Assembly (NCBI GenBank): GCA_010093685.1 | Contig: MU006248.1 | Coordinates: forward strand, 62,001-126,000 | DNA: 64,000 bases | Direction: 5' to 3' | DNA from: Ophiobolus disseminans | Taxonomy: Eukaryota; Ascomycota; Dothideomycetes; Pleosporales; Phaeosphaeriaceae | Part shown: in pieces, positions 33,029-42,118 of the stretch | Layout of the letters: each line of letters begins with the position of its first letter | Numbering within the stretch: position 1 is the first letter of the stretch | Position numbers and translations under genes: made by a program | Notes under the pieces: model-generated | What the model saw: the letters and a program-made list of their open reading frames with translations, nothing else | Databases searched by the model: none | What the model was told of the DNA's origin: nothing

Positions 33029-33382
33029 TGGTTGGTCGATTCACCGTCTCATACTCACGGTCTCATATTACCCCAGATTGCGGAAGTCTGTCATCACTGC
33101 TGGGCTTGGGTTTTCGCATTACGTAGCTTTACCCTTTCACCATAGCAACGGGGCATTGTAGCTGCGCTATCGCACGTTTTATATTCTACTTTTCACACTT
33201 TAGCGTAATCTTCATCATATTTATACTGGACCGAGCTCTGCCCGTAGAGCCCATATTACTAAACACCACTCACCCACAACTCTAATCTCACTCTCATACT
33301 CTCACGCTTACCTTCACGCTCATCAACCTCACGCCCGTAAAGTTGACTGTTGCCTGCTACGCTCGTTTCATCACCGGTCACT
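33029..33382. other. Intergenic region
   Basis: Pyrimidine-rich leader (repeated CTCTCAC-like blocks near 33290-33320) before the ATG at 33383. No gene seen. Confidence 0.4.
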
Positions 33383-36154
33383 ATGGACAACCAATTCAGC
33401 ACGTCCGGCTTTGCGGACAACTGGAACGAGCAAAACGGTCGGCATGGCGCACCGCCTCGACAGCTTCCTCAGCTTTTGTCGAATGGCTTTCGATATGGCA
33501 CCTACGATACAGAGGTTCCGAACGAAGCGCAGAACTGCCAACCGCAATATGTACATAGCGGCCTCCAGTCCAATGGCGCGATGTACTACAATAATGGAAG
33601 CGGTGGAGGTTATGGTGGTCATCCTAATGGATACACATCGAATGATTCGAACGGCACTCCTCAAAATGAGTCTACACATCATCACACCTTGCCCTCAGGC
33701 ACTGCGACTCAAGCAGCACGCGCACCCGCTACGGCAAGCACCAAGGCGAAGCGACCGAAGAACGTCCCGTCGACGGCGACATCTGCACATCACACTCTTG
33801 TCCTCCCATCGACAGGCTTGGCGACGCTGGCAACGCATGGAAAGCGCACTGGCTTTCTCGACGTGCTACCAGAACATGCATATCGCATGCCACAAGGCTC
33901 GCAACCTCTACAGTTAACCATGGTCGAGATCATCGCAATCTTGCCGAACTGGTTTAGGCATTACCGGATCGCGAGACGCTTCATGGACAACGGCCTGAGC
34001 ACCAATATCCAAATCTCTATCCTGCAGGCGCACCGTGTCAGTGTGGCGGCACTGTCGGAGGATCAGATTAAGCGTGCAGTTTCCGGCGTGACGGATCAGT
34101 ATCGAAAGACAATGCGCACGATTGAACCAAACTGGACAATCAACACACACAAAAAGTCATCGACATGGAAATCGATGGACGTTGACGTTAGCCAGTTCGT
34201 TCCCGATGCGTCTCGCATCGCTGGGTCCAAGGGCGTCGATCCGATACCCTTCAAGGATCTTGCGATTGGCCTCAGCAAGTTTCCTGGTGGTGATGACGCC
34301 GGCGATCTCACTCGCGCCTTGAAACACTCCTTAAAGTTCATGAAGCCCACTGCTGATGGTCAGGGCACCGATTTCATGTTTCCCAACGATATCCATACCA
34401 TCCTTCACCAAATTGGGTATACCAACATCACGCAGGCACACACTGACAGCGCTATTGTTGCTCGTTACCGCGGTAGTCAGAAGCGGTATCATTCCAATCG
34501 AGATTCTGTCACTCCGGCGCCGGCATCCGCTCCTGTCAAGTCTCGAAAGCGGGCGAAGAATGACGCTCCTGGACCTCAGACGCCACAGATGCAGCAGGCT
34601 CAGATGGTGAATCCTCAGTTCTCGGGAGGCTCACAGGTTCATACACCACAGCGGCGTTCAGGCCAGATGTACGGTTCTCCTTTCGCCCAGTCACCGCAGC
34701 TGAACCAACCGCCTGTGCTTGGTTCCCCGTTCTCCTCACCCGCACCCAAACAACAGGCGGGGCGACAGATGCCAGCTCAGGTGGCTAGCGCGCAGATGTA
34801 CGGTGGGATACAGCATGGCATGCAGCAGAGCTTCGGGCAGATGATCGATCCTCGATTTGTCGCAGCCATGCAGAATCAGATGCAACAGCAAAAGGCGGCG
34901 CAGATCATGAATCCGCATGCCTTTGCGAATATGCAGCAGCTGATGCGGTCGCAAATGCTGCCACAGAATGGCCAAGCTCAAGGCATGAACTTGCCTGGCC
35001 CAGGTCAACAGCGCTTCCCAGCACCATCAGTTGGAATGGCACATCAGAAGTTTGCAGGTAGGGTCGACTCTCCTCATCCCAGCAAAGGACAGGCCGGTCA
35101 CGCCATGTCGCCTCAGAGCAATCGAGAGGCGTCTTTGGCATCAGAGTCCGAGCCATTCACGGATACTGATCGCTTCTCCGAGAACGAGTTCCTCAACGGT
35201 CCTCGAGCTGCATTGGGGTCTCGAGACACGGAGGAAGATAGCCGCGAGTCATCAGAAGACCCCGTGTCAGTCGCGTCGTCTTCACACCAAGGTGCGACAT
35301 GGTCCCCTCGCGACCTAAACGAGGATGCCTTTGCTCCATCTCAAGAACGCGAGGGAGCAATCATTCACGCGAATCACTCTGCCGCTGCTCACCTGGGCGC
35401 CTCATGGACGCTGGACGTTGAGCATGACTCTGCGCCGTCTGAACAGTCAGATCAGGGCACTCGAGATCCCCAGTCCCCGTCCGCTCAGCAAGGCGCTACA
35501 TGGTCGCCACCCGACGACGATGACTTTGCTCCATCTCAGGAACCAGAGGGCGCCACTATCACAGAAATTCAGTCTCAGGCATCTCCGCAAGATCCATCAG
35601 AAGCATCTCCGACTAGCATGTCTCCCCAACATCCGTCAGAAGAGCGTTCTCCAGCAAGTCCGTCCCCCCAATCTCCCGACCCACGTTCCGTCGGCTTCAT
35701 CGACCCCACCACAGGCATTTTCGAAATCCCCTTCGACGACGTGCCCAACATGGCCCCCCTCTCCCCACGCACAACCGCCATCTTAGACGGCACATGGTCG
35801 CGCCTGACCGCCTCCGACTCTGTCAACAACATGCCCGCCCTACAAGCGCTGGAGCGTGGTAACATTCAGTCTGGTTTGCTGACGCCCGAGCGGGAATCGA
35901 CGGGCGGCGATTCGCCCGAGCCAGACCGCTTCGCCCACATTGCTTTCCTGCCGTTCGACAACCGCACCGAGTACTCGGATGATGTGCTGTTAAGAGACTG
36001 TGTGGAGGGCGATGATGGAGAGGATTGGGGATGGATTGCGCGGGCGAGTAGGTGGTGTAGAGAAGAGGCTAATCGTGGGATGCCGTATCGGGTTGGACAT
36101 TTGGATCATGTCATGGAGATGGTGCAGATGTTTGGGGATGCGTTTGGGGTGTAG
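33383..36154 (+). CDS. Lineage-restricted protein B, shares a domain with 26675-28528
   Basis: Single exon, 923 aa from ATG 33383 (MDNQFSTSGFADNW). Residues about 178-368 match the central region of protein A in order and spacing. The shared blocks are LTMVEIIAILPNWFRHY, PIPFKDLAIGLSKFPGGDDAGDLTR, DFMFPNDIHTILHQIG and HTDSAIVARYRG. The middle is Gln/Met-rich, as in transcriptional coactivators. The region around 640-800 contains three repeats of GATWSP.D..DFAPSQE type spaced by acidic Ser-rich linkers. The C-terminus is a compact acidic/aromatic segment (EDWGWIARASRWCREEANRG). The composition suggests a nuclear regulatory protein. No DNA-binding domain that I know is visible. Confidence 0.75.
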   Translation: MDNQFSTSGFADNWNEQNGRHGAPPRQLPQLLSNGFRYGTYDTEVPNEAQNCQPQYVHSGLQSNGAMYYNNGSGGGYGGHPNGYTSNDSNGTPQNESTHHHTLPSGTATQAARAPATASTKAKRPKNVPSTATSAHHTLVLPSTGLATLATHGKRTGFLDVLPEHAYRMPQGSQPLQLTMVEIIAILPNWFRHYRIARRFMDNGLSTNIQISILQAHRVSVAALSEDQIKRAVSGVTDQYRKTMRTIEPNWTINTHKKSSTWKSMDVDVSQFVPDASRIAGSKGVDPIPFKDLAIGLSKFPGGDDAGDLTRALKHSLKFMKPTADGQGTDFMFPNDIHTILHQIGYTNITQAHTDSAIVARYRGSQKRYHSNRDSVTPAPASAPVKSRKRAKNDAPGPQTPQMQQAQMVNPQFSGGSQVHTPQRRSGQMYGSPFAQSPQLNQPPVLGSPFSSPAPKQQAGRQMPAQVASAQMYGGIQHGMQQSFGQMIDPRFVAAMQNQMQQQKAAQIMNPHAFANMQQLMRSQMLPQNGQAQGMNLPGPGQQRFPAPSVGMAHQKFAGRVDSPHPSKGQAGHAMSPQSNREASLASESEPFTDTDRFSENEFLNGPRAALGSRDTEEDSRESSEDPVSVASSSHQGATWSPRDLNEDAFAPSQEREGAIIHANHSAAAHLGASWTLDVEHDSAPSEQSDQGTRDPQSPSAQQGATWSPPDDDDFAPSQEPEGATITEIQSQASPQDPSEASPTSMSPQHPSEERSPASPSPQSPDPRSVGFIDPTTGIFEIPFDDVPNMAPLSPRTTAILDGTWSRLTASDSVNNMPALQALERGNIQSGLLTPERESTGGDSPEPDRFAHIAFLPFDNRTEYSDDVLLRDCVEGDDGEDWGWIARASRWCREEANRGMPYRVGHLDHVMEMVQMFGDAFGV

Positions 36155-36408
36155 GGATGGAGAGTGGGGGTAGGATGCTGAGACTTTGAGCATGGCAGCT
36201 TGAAGTCTGTCTAAGTGGGTAGGCGGCGGAAAGCTATGGTACTTGGTGGTGGTATATCACCTCGGATATGGATAATGGATTTGAGGCATGTAAGATTTAT
36301 TGTGTTTTTATATCAGTCGGTGTACGTTATTGAATAATCTTCTTGCCGTTGCGTTTTGTTTTCTCCGTCTCCTCGAGAAGCTTCTTCCACCCACCCCATT
36401 CTTTCTCC

Positions 36409-36819
36409 TCAAAACCCGCAAAGCACAACCCCCCACCCCCCACCCACACCCACACATACCCCCACAACAACCCCAATCCACCCCCCCTTCGACAATTGGC
36501 TCTTCAAGCTCGGACCCAGCACCACCATCAGCACTACAACAGCCACTAGCAGCGCAGCCATAACACACGCCTTGATGATTCTCTTACGCGTATTCTTCTT
36601 TCGACGGGGCGCTACTGTGGCGGCAGGCATGGATATGATATACGATTGAAGGGGCAGGTCGGGTCCGAAGACGTGTATGCCCGGCGTGTAGATCGGCGCG
36701 AAGGGGGCGCCGGATGTGTATGTGTGGAGTATGTTTGAGAGGACTGGTTCGTGGCGCGGAGAAGGGGAGCGGGAGCGGAAGGATTCGGGTACGGTGGGTA
36801 GGGTAGGTGTGTGTGGCAT
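36409..36819 (-). CDS. Putative small single-pass membrane protein
   Basis: Frame of 136 aa from ATG 36819. A Pro/Ser-rich N-terminal part is followed by a basic segment (APRRKKNTRKRIIK) and a strong hydrophobic helix (ACVMAALLVAVVVLMVVLG). A Gly/Val-rich tail could be a second membrane segment. The basic residues before the helix suggest a cytoplasmic N-terminus. The tail overlaps a C-rich, low-complexity DNA stretch, so the C-terminal end may be spurious. No family is recognised. It is convergent with the preceding plus-strand gene. Confidence 0.4.
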   Translation of the reverse strand: MPHTPTLPTVPESFRSRSPSPRHEPVLSNILHTYTSGAPFAPIYTPGIHVFGPDLPLQSYIISMPAATVAPRRKKNTRKRIIKACVMAALLVAVVVLMVVLGPSLKSQLSKGGWIGVVVGVCVGVGGGWGVVLCGF

Positions 36820-37476
36820 TTCGTACTGTTGGTGTTTGGGTTTCGGTGTAGAATGAGTGTAGATGCGGTGATTTATGATCTTCAGTTTTAATCTCGTGAA
36901 GACGTATGAGGACTTTCGAGTTTTGTTGTAGCTACAGTTCTTGCAAGTACAGTATAGTTTTATTCAAGGGGATGAGGAGAAAGGGTTGCGTACCATGGCA
37001 CGCTTCGATTCTCGTTACCGATAAAATTTGGTGTAGGCATTCCAAGGTAGCATGCTTCTCTCCGCTCTACTATCCTTTGATTGTGTCGGTACCTAAATGT
37101 GCACGGCTCCGGTTTGTGGTATGGTTGTGATCACTCATGGTACCAGATTTCGCTACCATTCTACACGCTCGTTGATGGTTAGGCGAGCCTGATTTGAGGG
37201 CACACGTTAGGCGAAAGAGTTTGGTGAAGCCATTCCTTAGATGTTAGTGTGACGGTTGGTGTGGAATTCATCATTGGAAAGACGTGTAATAGTCGGAGCC
37301 GCAGCGACTTCCAGATAGGGCAGCTGCTGCGACAAGACCACAGCACGCTAATCACTTCTAGCTCCGCGCTACTCCATCGTTCCTTCTCTTAACATCAAAT
37401 ACGTGAGCAGATGAAACATTACTATAGATTCATAGACGCATTCTTCAAAATATGTATTCCTCGAACGCCACACGTA
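36820..37476. other. Intergenic region
   Basis: Promoter of the small membrane protein and 3' side of the SNF2 gene. No gene supported. Confidence 0.35.
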
Positions 37477-40218
37477 TCACGCCCTCAAACCCTCCATAAG
37501 CGCGCCTTCATCCCTCTTCCCCACAGCCCGAAACACACTCCCCTCGCCCCCAACATCCAACCCCTTCTCCGCCCGCTCATACGCCTCGTCACTCCTATCC
37601 AACAGAATCTCCAACTCATCATCACTAAATAGCTTCCCCACCCCATCGCCCTCAACATCGAACCTCTCGCCATCGCTACGCCTGAGCAACTTCTGCAACT
37701 CCTCAACTTCCTGCTCCTTCTCGCCACCCCGAGTAGCACCCCGATCGTTGCGGACGCCGCCCTTGCGAATGACGAGTTTCTCAAGCCGCCGCTTCGCTTC
37801 GGCGCTTTCAAGCAACTTCTGCTCGACGGTGTTGCGTGTTGCGAAGCGGTATACGATGACGTTGCGGGTTTGACCGATACGGTGGGCGCGGTCCATGGCT
37901 TGGAGGTCTTGTTGTGGGTTCCAGTCGCTGTCGAAAAGGATGACTGTGTCCGCGGCTGCGAGGTTGATGCCCTGGCCGCCTGCGCGCGTGGAGAGGATGA
38001 AGATGTTGGTGGCATTCTTGGAGTCAGTTTTGTTAAAGGACAGGATTTGGGCTTGGCGGTCGGTTTGCGCGACAGAGCCGTCGATGCGCGAGTACTGCCA
38101 GGAGCGGAGGGAGAGGTATTGGCCTAGTAGGTCAAGCGATGTTGTAAACTGCGAGAAGATGAGGACTTTGTGGCCGCGGCGGATTAGTTCGGGAAGGAGG
38201 GTGTCGAGTAGTAGCATCTTGCCTGATGTTGATACCAGCGTTTCGTCGGGCTCGGTCTCGGAAGCAAACGTCTCAGCTCCGTCTGTTTCGGCCTTGAGGA
38301 AGGGATTAAAGAAGTTGTACGGCGAGTTGCAGCAGAGACGTAGTTGCATGATCGGGTTGCCTAATTTCTTCTGCATGAGCTGGCGCTTGGCGATTTCGAA
38401 AGTAGCGGCTCGTATCTTCTCCTCCTCGGCCTCTGAGTCCAGCTCCTCCTCTGCTTCATCTGATGGAGTCTCTTCCTTGTCCAGATTGTTGAAGTACTCT
38501 GAATCACTGAGCTCTTCGTAGTTCCTCTTTGGTCGACCACGGCTTCTGTTGGAGGTGACTGACGCGGGTGTACCTGCTCGAGATGTCTTTGCACTCTTGT
38601 TCGGTGTGTTGGCGCCACTCAATGCTTTGCGCTTGCGACTGCCGTTGTTGCTTCGAATGCTAAGAGGGGTCGCTGCGCCGCTGTTGAGTCCAATGCTGAG
38701 CCGCTCGACTGCTTTATCTTCCAGGTACGATCTGCTTGTACCATCCAAAATCGCTTGATACAGCTCACGCTGCATTGCGGTAAGCGGTGCGTACAAGACA
38801 TACTCTCGTTTCTTCGGCATCAGACTTTCAACGTCTGTCTTGACACGCCGCAGCAAGAACGGCTTTAGTACAGCATGCAGCGATTTTACTAGGTACTGCT
38901 GACGTTCCTCTGACAGCAGCTGCTCGTAGCTGTCTTTGTCCTTCAACCCCGAAAAGTCAAACCAGCTCTCGAATGTTGATAGTTTGTCAAAGACGGTTGG
39001 TAGGAGGAAGTGGAGTAATGACCACAACTCGGTGAGATTGTTTTGCAGGGGTGTTCCTGTGATTAACAGACGGTTGGCCGACTGGAACTGCTGTAGCTCA
39101 CGAATGAGGCGACAGTCCAGGTTCTTGATGCGGTGGCCTTCGTCAATGATGATGAATTGCCAGCCAAAGCTCGTAAGATACTTGCGATCGTTCATGCAGA
39201 TCTCGTAGCTGGTGACCATTATCGGAAACTGGTCGGTACCAGGATTTCGGAGTCTCGTCTTGCGCAGCCTTTCACGCTCTTTCTTGTCGCCATGGTACAG
39301 CATGACCGGCATGCTTGGTGTCCACTTCTCGAACTCGGCGACCCAATTGGAAGTCGTGCTCAGTGGTGCCGCAATCAGAAACGGGCCATACGACTTGTTC
39401 TCCCATAGGTGGGCCAGCATGGCGATGGTTTGGATGGTCTTTCCCAGGCCCATCTCATCAGCCAGGATACCGTTGATACCGTTCTCGTAGAGTGAAAGCA
39501 TCCACTCCAGGCCCTCCAGCTGGTATGATCGCATTGTGCCTCCAACTACGAGCTTGGGCTGCCGCGCAGACCTCAGATTCTGCATGCCGATATCGCCTGT
39601 TTTCACACTGTCGTCCTCATCTGCCGCGTCTTTGATTGCGTCCGCCACGCTCTGCTTGTCCGTCTTCTCCAGATCCTCCTTGTTGAAGTAGCTGGAAATC
39701 TTGGCGTCCTGCTTTTTGGGCCTCCCACGGCCCTTCTTCTTCTGCGCTGACTCATTCGTCTTCAATTGTGAAGTTATGGTACCGTTCGCGGCCGAGGTTC
39801 GTGTTGCCCGCCGTTGCGATTCGGCCGCGGCTTTATCGGCGTTCTTTTCGCGTTTCGAGGCTTGGCCTTGTGTCTTCTCGTCCTGCGCCTTCTCTTCGTC
39901 TTCTTGCCGCTGCATTTGCGCAAGCATGACAGTGGCATACAACTTGCTCTTGTTCATCAGAAACTCTAATTGCTGAAACTTCTTGTCCAAGATGTCCTTG
40001 CCGCTTTTGATGTCCTCCTGTCGCTCCTTGTCCAATTGCGCGTCGCGTTTCGCGTCATTCTTTTCGCGCTGGGCCCTCATGCGCTTCTCTTCGGCCTGCA
40101 TCGCATCCGAGACTCCCTCGGCCTTGTCATCTTGAGCCATATCGGACAATGGTGGCGAAGATGCGGGCGTAGACTTTTGCAGAGACGTGTTCGCGCTCGC
40201 AATGGAAGAGGAGGTCAT
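37477..40218 (-). CDS. SNF2-family chromatin remodeller, LSH/DDM1/Irc5 type
   Basis: Nuclear ATP-dependent DNA translocase. The single-exon protein is 913 aa from ATG 40218 (MTSSSIASANTSLQ); the frame stays open 46 codons upstream, but that part is hydrophobic and unlike the family. The N-terminus is a charged coiled coil with a basic AT-hook-like patch (KKKGRGRPKKQDAK). The helicase core is complete: MRSYQLEGLEWMLSLYENG, ADEMGLGKTIQT (Walker A), IIDEGHRIKN (DEGH in place of DEAH), LLITGTPLQNN, RRGHKVLIFSQFT, STRAGGQGINLAAADTVI and QAMDRAHRIGQTR. The DEGH box and overall layout fit the HELLS/DDM1 branch (Irc5 in yeast, MUS-30 in Neurospora) rather than ISWI or CHD. These proteins act in DNA-damage tolerance and, in plants and animals, in DNA methylation. 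Confidence 0.9.
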   Translation of the reverse strand: MTSSSIASANTSLQKSTPASSPPLSDMAQDDKAEGVSDAMQAEEKRMRAQREKNDAKRDAQLDKERQEDIKSGKDILDKKFQQLEFLMNKSKLYATVMLAQMQRQEDEEKAQDEKTQGQASKREKNADKAAAESQRRATRTSAANGTITSQLKTNESAQKKKGRGRPKKQDAKISSYFNKEDLEKTDKQSVADAIKDAADEDDSVKTGDIGMQNLRSARQPKLVVGGTMRSYQLEGLEWMLSLYENGINGILADEMGLGKTIQTIAMLAHLWENKSYGPFLIAAPLSTTSNWVAEFEKWTPSMPVMLYHGDKKERERLRKTRLRNPGTDQFPIMVTSYEICMNDRKYLTSFGWQFIIIDEGHRIKNLDCRLIRELQQFQSANRLLITGTPLQNNLTELWSLLHFLLPTVFDKLSTFESWFDFSGLKDKDSYEQLLSEERQQYLVKSLHAVLKPFLLRRVKTDVESLMPKKREYVLYAPLTAMQRELYQAILDGTSRSYLEDKAVERLSIGLNSGAATPLSIRSNNGSRKRKALSGANTPNKSAKTSRAGTPASVTSNRSRGRPKRNYEELSDSEYFNNLDKEETPSDEAEEELDSEAEEEKIRAATFEIAKRQLMQKKLGNPIMQLRLCCNSPYNFFNPFLKAETDGAETFASETEPDETLVSTSGKMLLLDTLLPELIRRGHKVLIFSQFTTSLDLLGQYLSLRSWQYSRIDGSVAQTDRQAQILSFNKTDSKNATNIFILSTRAGGQGINLAAADTVILFDSDWNPQQDLQAMDRAHRIGQTRNVIVYRFATRNTVEQKLLESAEAKRRLEKLVIRKGGVRNDRGATRGGEKEQEVEELQKLLRRSDGERFDVEGDGVGKLFSDDELEILLDRSDEAYERAEKGLDVGGEGSVFRAVGKRDEGALMEGLRA

Positions 40219-40839
40219 GTCGCGTGTCCAAAAGAGCCTGAGAAGTGAGGATACAGATCTAAGCAATATGCAGATCAAAGATATGTCGATGCTAGCGCCA
40301 GGGGCAGGTGGCGAGGAATGCGCGATGGTGCAGTGAAAGGGCGACGCGCTAGGCAAATCAGCACGTCATTGAACGCGAAACGCGAAATCACGCGTCGGCT
40401 TTAATTGGTTACTCGCAACACACGTCAAGCTGTCAATGCACCCACCGCAAACCGTATCCAGAACATTCAGCCTCATGTAGAATACCGAGCAGCGACTTTT
40501 CGTCAGCATCGCAGTTGCGGTCTAATGTGCCTTGCAGTCACGCTAACGCAGCTACATCGCTGTTCCACGCTTCCATCGTTCTCTGTATGAAAGGTTCTTA
40601 TCTCCCGTAACACCATGACTAGCCTCAAGGTACTCGATGCCAATTCTGTTCGAGCCTCAACTTGCTGCTATCCGGGTTGCGGTCAAGCTGGCCTCTCCCG
40701 AAAACCGTAGTCATGGGTGCCTTTTCGTCTTCACTGCGGACCGATTGTATAGGCCTGGAGACTGGTACCCGCAATCGATGAAGTCATCTAAACCCATACG
40801 TAGTTGCCGGACAGTATTTGATAGAGCATTTTCCACAGT
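40219..40839. other. Intergenic region
   Basis: Promoter of the SNF2 gene and region downstream of the short Zn2Cys6 gene. I looked for a continuation of the Zn2Cys6 protein here and found no open, family-like sequence. Confidence 0.4.
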
Positions 40840-41331
40840 TCATGGCACTCCACATCGAAAGTGACGTGTAGGTGCCACCGAGAGTTGCACAACAAGACCT
40901 CCATCCTTTACTTGTTTCAAAACAGTCTCGACGTCAGCGCCTGCCCTCAGCTGGCGCAGTATGTGAATGGCGTCCGTTTCTAGCATATTCTTCAGCAATT
41001 CGAGAAGCTCTTCGTGCGCGCTCCGTCGATCAAGCAAGGTCTGATACGTCCGTCTCATCTCGCGCGTCGCCGTTTCGGTATACTGGCACGGGATCGTACG
41101 TCTTATGCACTGGTCGCAAGTCGGACGCGCCCCATTGCACTGTCGCTGTTCAGCAGATGGAAACACAAGACCCTATATCTCCCCTACCTTTGTCTTCTTG
41201 CGCCTACAAGCACTGCATGCAGAGACGCGGCGTGGTTGACTAGGTGTTGGTTCAGAAGGCTGTCGATATCCAGGCGGAGCAGGTACAATCAGGGGCAGCC
41301 CGCGTGCAGTGTTCGAAGAGTCGCTAGACAT
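40840..41331 (-). CDS. Short Zn2Cys6 transcription-factor-like protein, possibly truncated
   Basis: Two exons, 41331-41188 and 41139-40840, give 147 aa. The splice (donor GTAGGG, acceptor CGACAG) reconstitutes a perfect Zn2Cys6 cluster: ACSACRRKKTK-CNGARPTCDQC-IRRTIPC. An alternative acceptor 6 nt upstream would insert two residues and spoil the spacing. A helical dimerisation-like segment follows (QTLLDRRSAHEELLELLKNML, ILRQLRAGADVETVLKQV). That segment is typical of large fungal regulators in which it leads into several hundred further residues. Here the frame stops after VAPTRHFRCGVP. The protein could bind DNA but lacks any activation or middle-homology domain. It may be a truncated remnant or a small dominant-negative form. 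Confidence 0.7.
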
Positions 41332-41930
41332 GCCACAGAGAAGACCAAACACTGTGACCGTATCGTTTCGTTCGCTTAATCGACGTCACCAGCAATCGTA
41401 CGCGAATCTTCTCTGCTCTGAACCCAGTGTTCAGATCGTTCACGGGGTCGTCAACGACCTGTTTTTGAGAGCTCAGAGGGTTGATTCACCAACAAACAGG
41501 AAAAGTTAATCGGAAACTCTTTCGGCTTCAAGGAGATCACCAAAAAACTGCTGGAACTGCTTGCGTTAGCACGCGAGGACGAAAATACATTGAAAACGAC
41601 TCCAAGAAGCGGACCTGTATATCGGCCGCCAGTCAACGCACTGAGGCCTACTACGTCACTGCGATGTTCAGTCCTTATCACGAGCTGGCAGTCTTGGGTG
41701 GCTTCTCAAGGGTCGAAAGTGACATCGGGAGATCTGCCGCTGTTCCAGCGATGGCCCAGGCGCTCGATCGCGATCGATCAAGTAGCCCTACTATTTTGAT
41801 AGGTCCCGGGAATTGATGCCGAGCACTAGCGATTCCCATCACTACATACCTTCAAAACGATAATTCCAGACTTCGCAGCTTCAAAAAGCAATACATAACT
41901 TCTACGCACTGCGATGGCTTGAAGACACGC
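41332..41930. other. Intergenic region between the Zn2Cys6 gene and the tRNA
   Basis: Open frames here on both strands have no family features. It serves as promoter side of the Zn2Cys6 gene and 3' side of the tRNA. Confidence 0.35.
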
Positions 41931-41936
41931 AAAAAA
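41931..41936 (-). terminator. RNA polymerase III terminator (T6)
   Basis: On the minus strand six T residues follow immediately after the last base (discriminator C) of the tRNA. This is the expected Pol III stop signal. Confidence 0.85.
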
Positions 41937-41972
41937 GGGTCTTGCCGCGACTCGAACGCGGGGCCTCTCGCA

Positions 41973-41990
41973 AACTGTGCTTGGGTGTTA
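41973..41990 (-). other. Canonical-position tRNA intron C (18 nt, 37/38)
   Basis: Lies between G37 and T38. Its ACCC can pair with GGGT at the anticodon, the pairing used by the tRNA-splicing endonuclease. It begins TAACACCCAAGCA, a 13-mer also present at the 3' end of intron A. Confidence 0.75.
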
Positions 41991-42001
41991 CCCTAAGCGA
42001 G

Positions 42002-42054
42002 CTGTAGTGTATTAGTTCTGGCATTGTAGTGGAGACTCGAGGGTAGATGCTTAC
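42002..42054 (-). other. Spliceosomal-type intron B (53 nt) in tRNA, after position 26
   Basis: Starts GTAAGCATC, contains the branch-like AACTAATAC and ends CTACAG. It separates the D arm from the anticodon stem, so the anticodon stem begins exactly at the downstream exon. Confidence 0.82.
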
Positions 42055-42068
42055 AATCATACCACTAG

Positions 42069-42118
42069 CTGCTTGGGTGTTAGATTGAGTGAGTGTGAAG
42101 GATGTTGGTGGGACTTAC
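42069..42118 (-). other. Spliceosomal-type intron A (50 nt) in tRNA D-arm, after position 11
   Basis: Starts GTAAGTCCC, contains the branch-like TCTAAC 9 nt before its terminal CAG. Length and signals match the protein-gene introns in this window. It splits the Pol III A box between T11 and C12. Confidence 0.82.

Noticed and set aside
36409..36560. C-rich tract near 36425-36490 as a structural element such as an i-motif
   Set aside because: It is short and of simple composition; nothing else supports a function.
41937..42001. tRNA 3'-half fragment (remnant or primer-binding-site-like relic)
   Set aside because: First reading of the locus. The matching 5' acceptor strand and D arm were then found upstream in correct order, separated only by intron-like segments, so the gene is complete.
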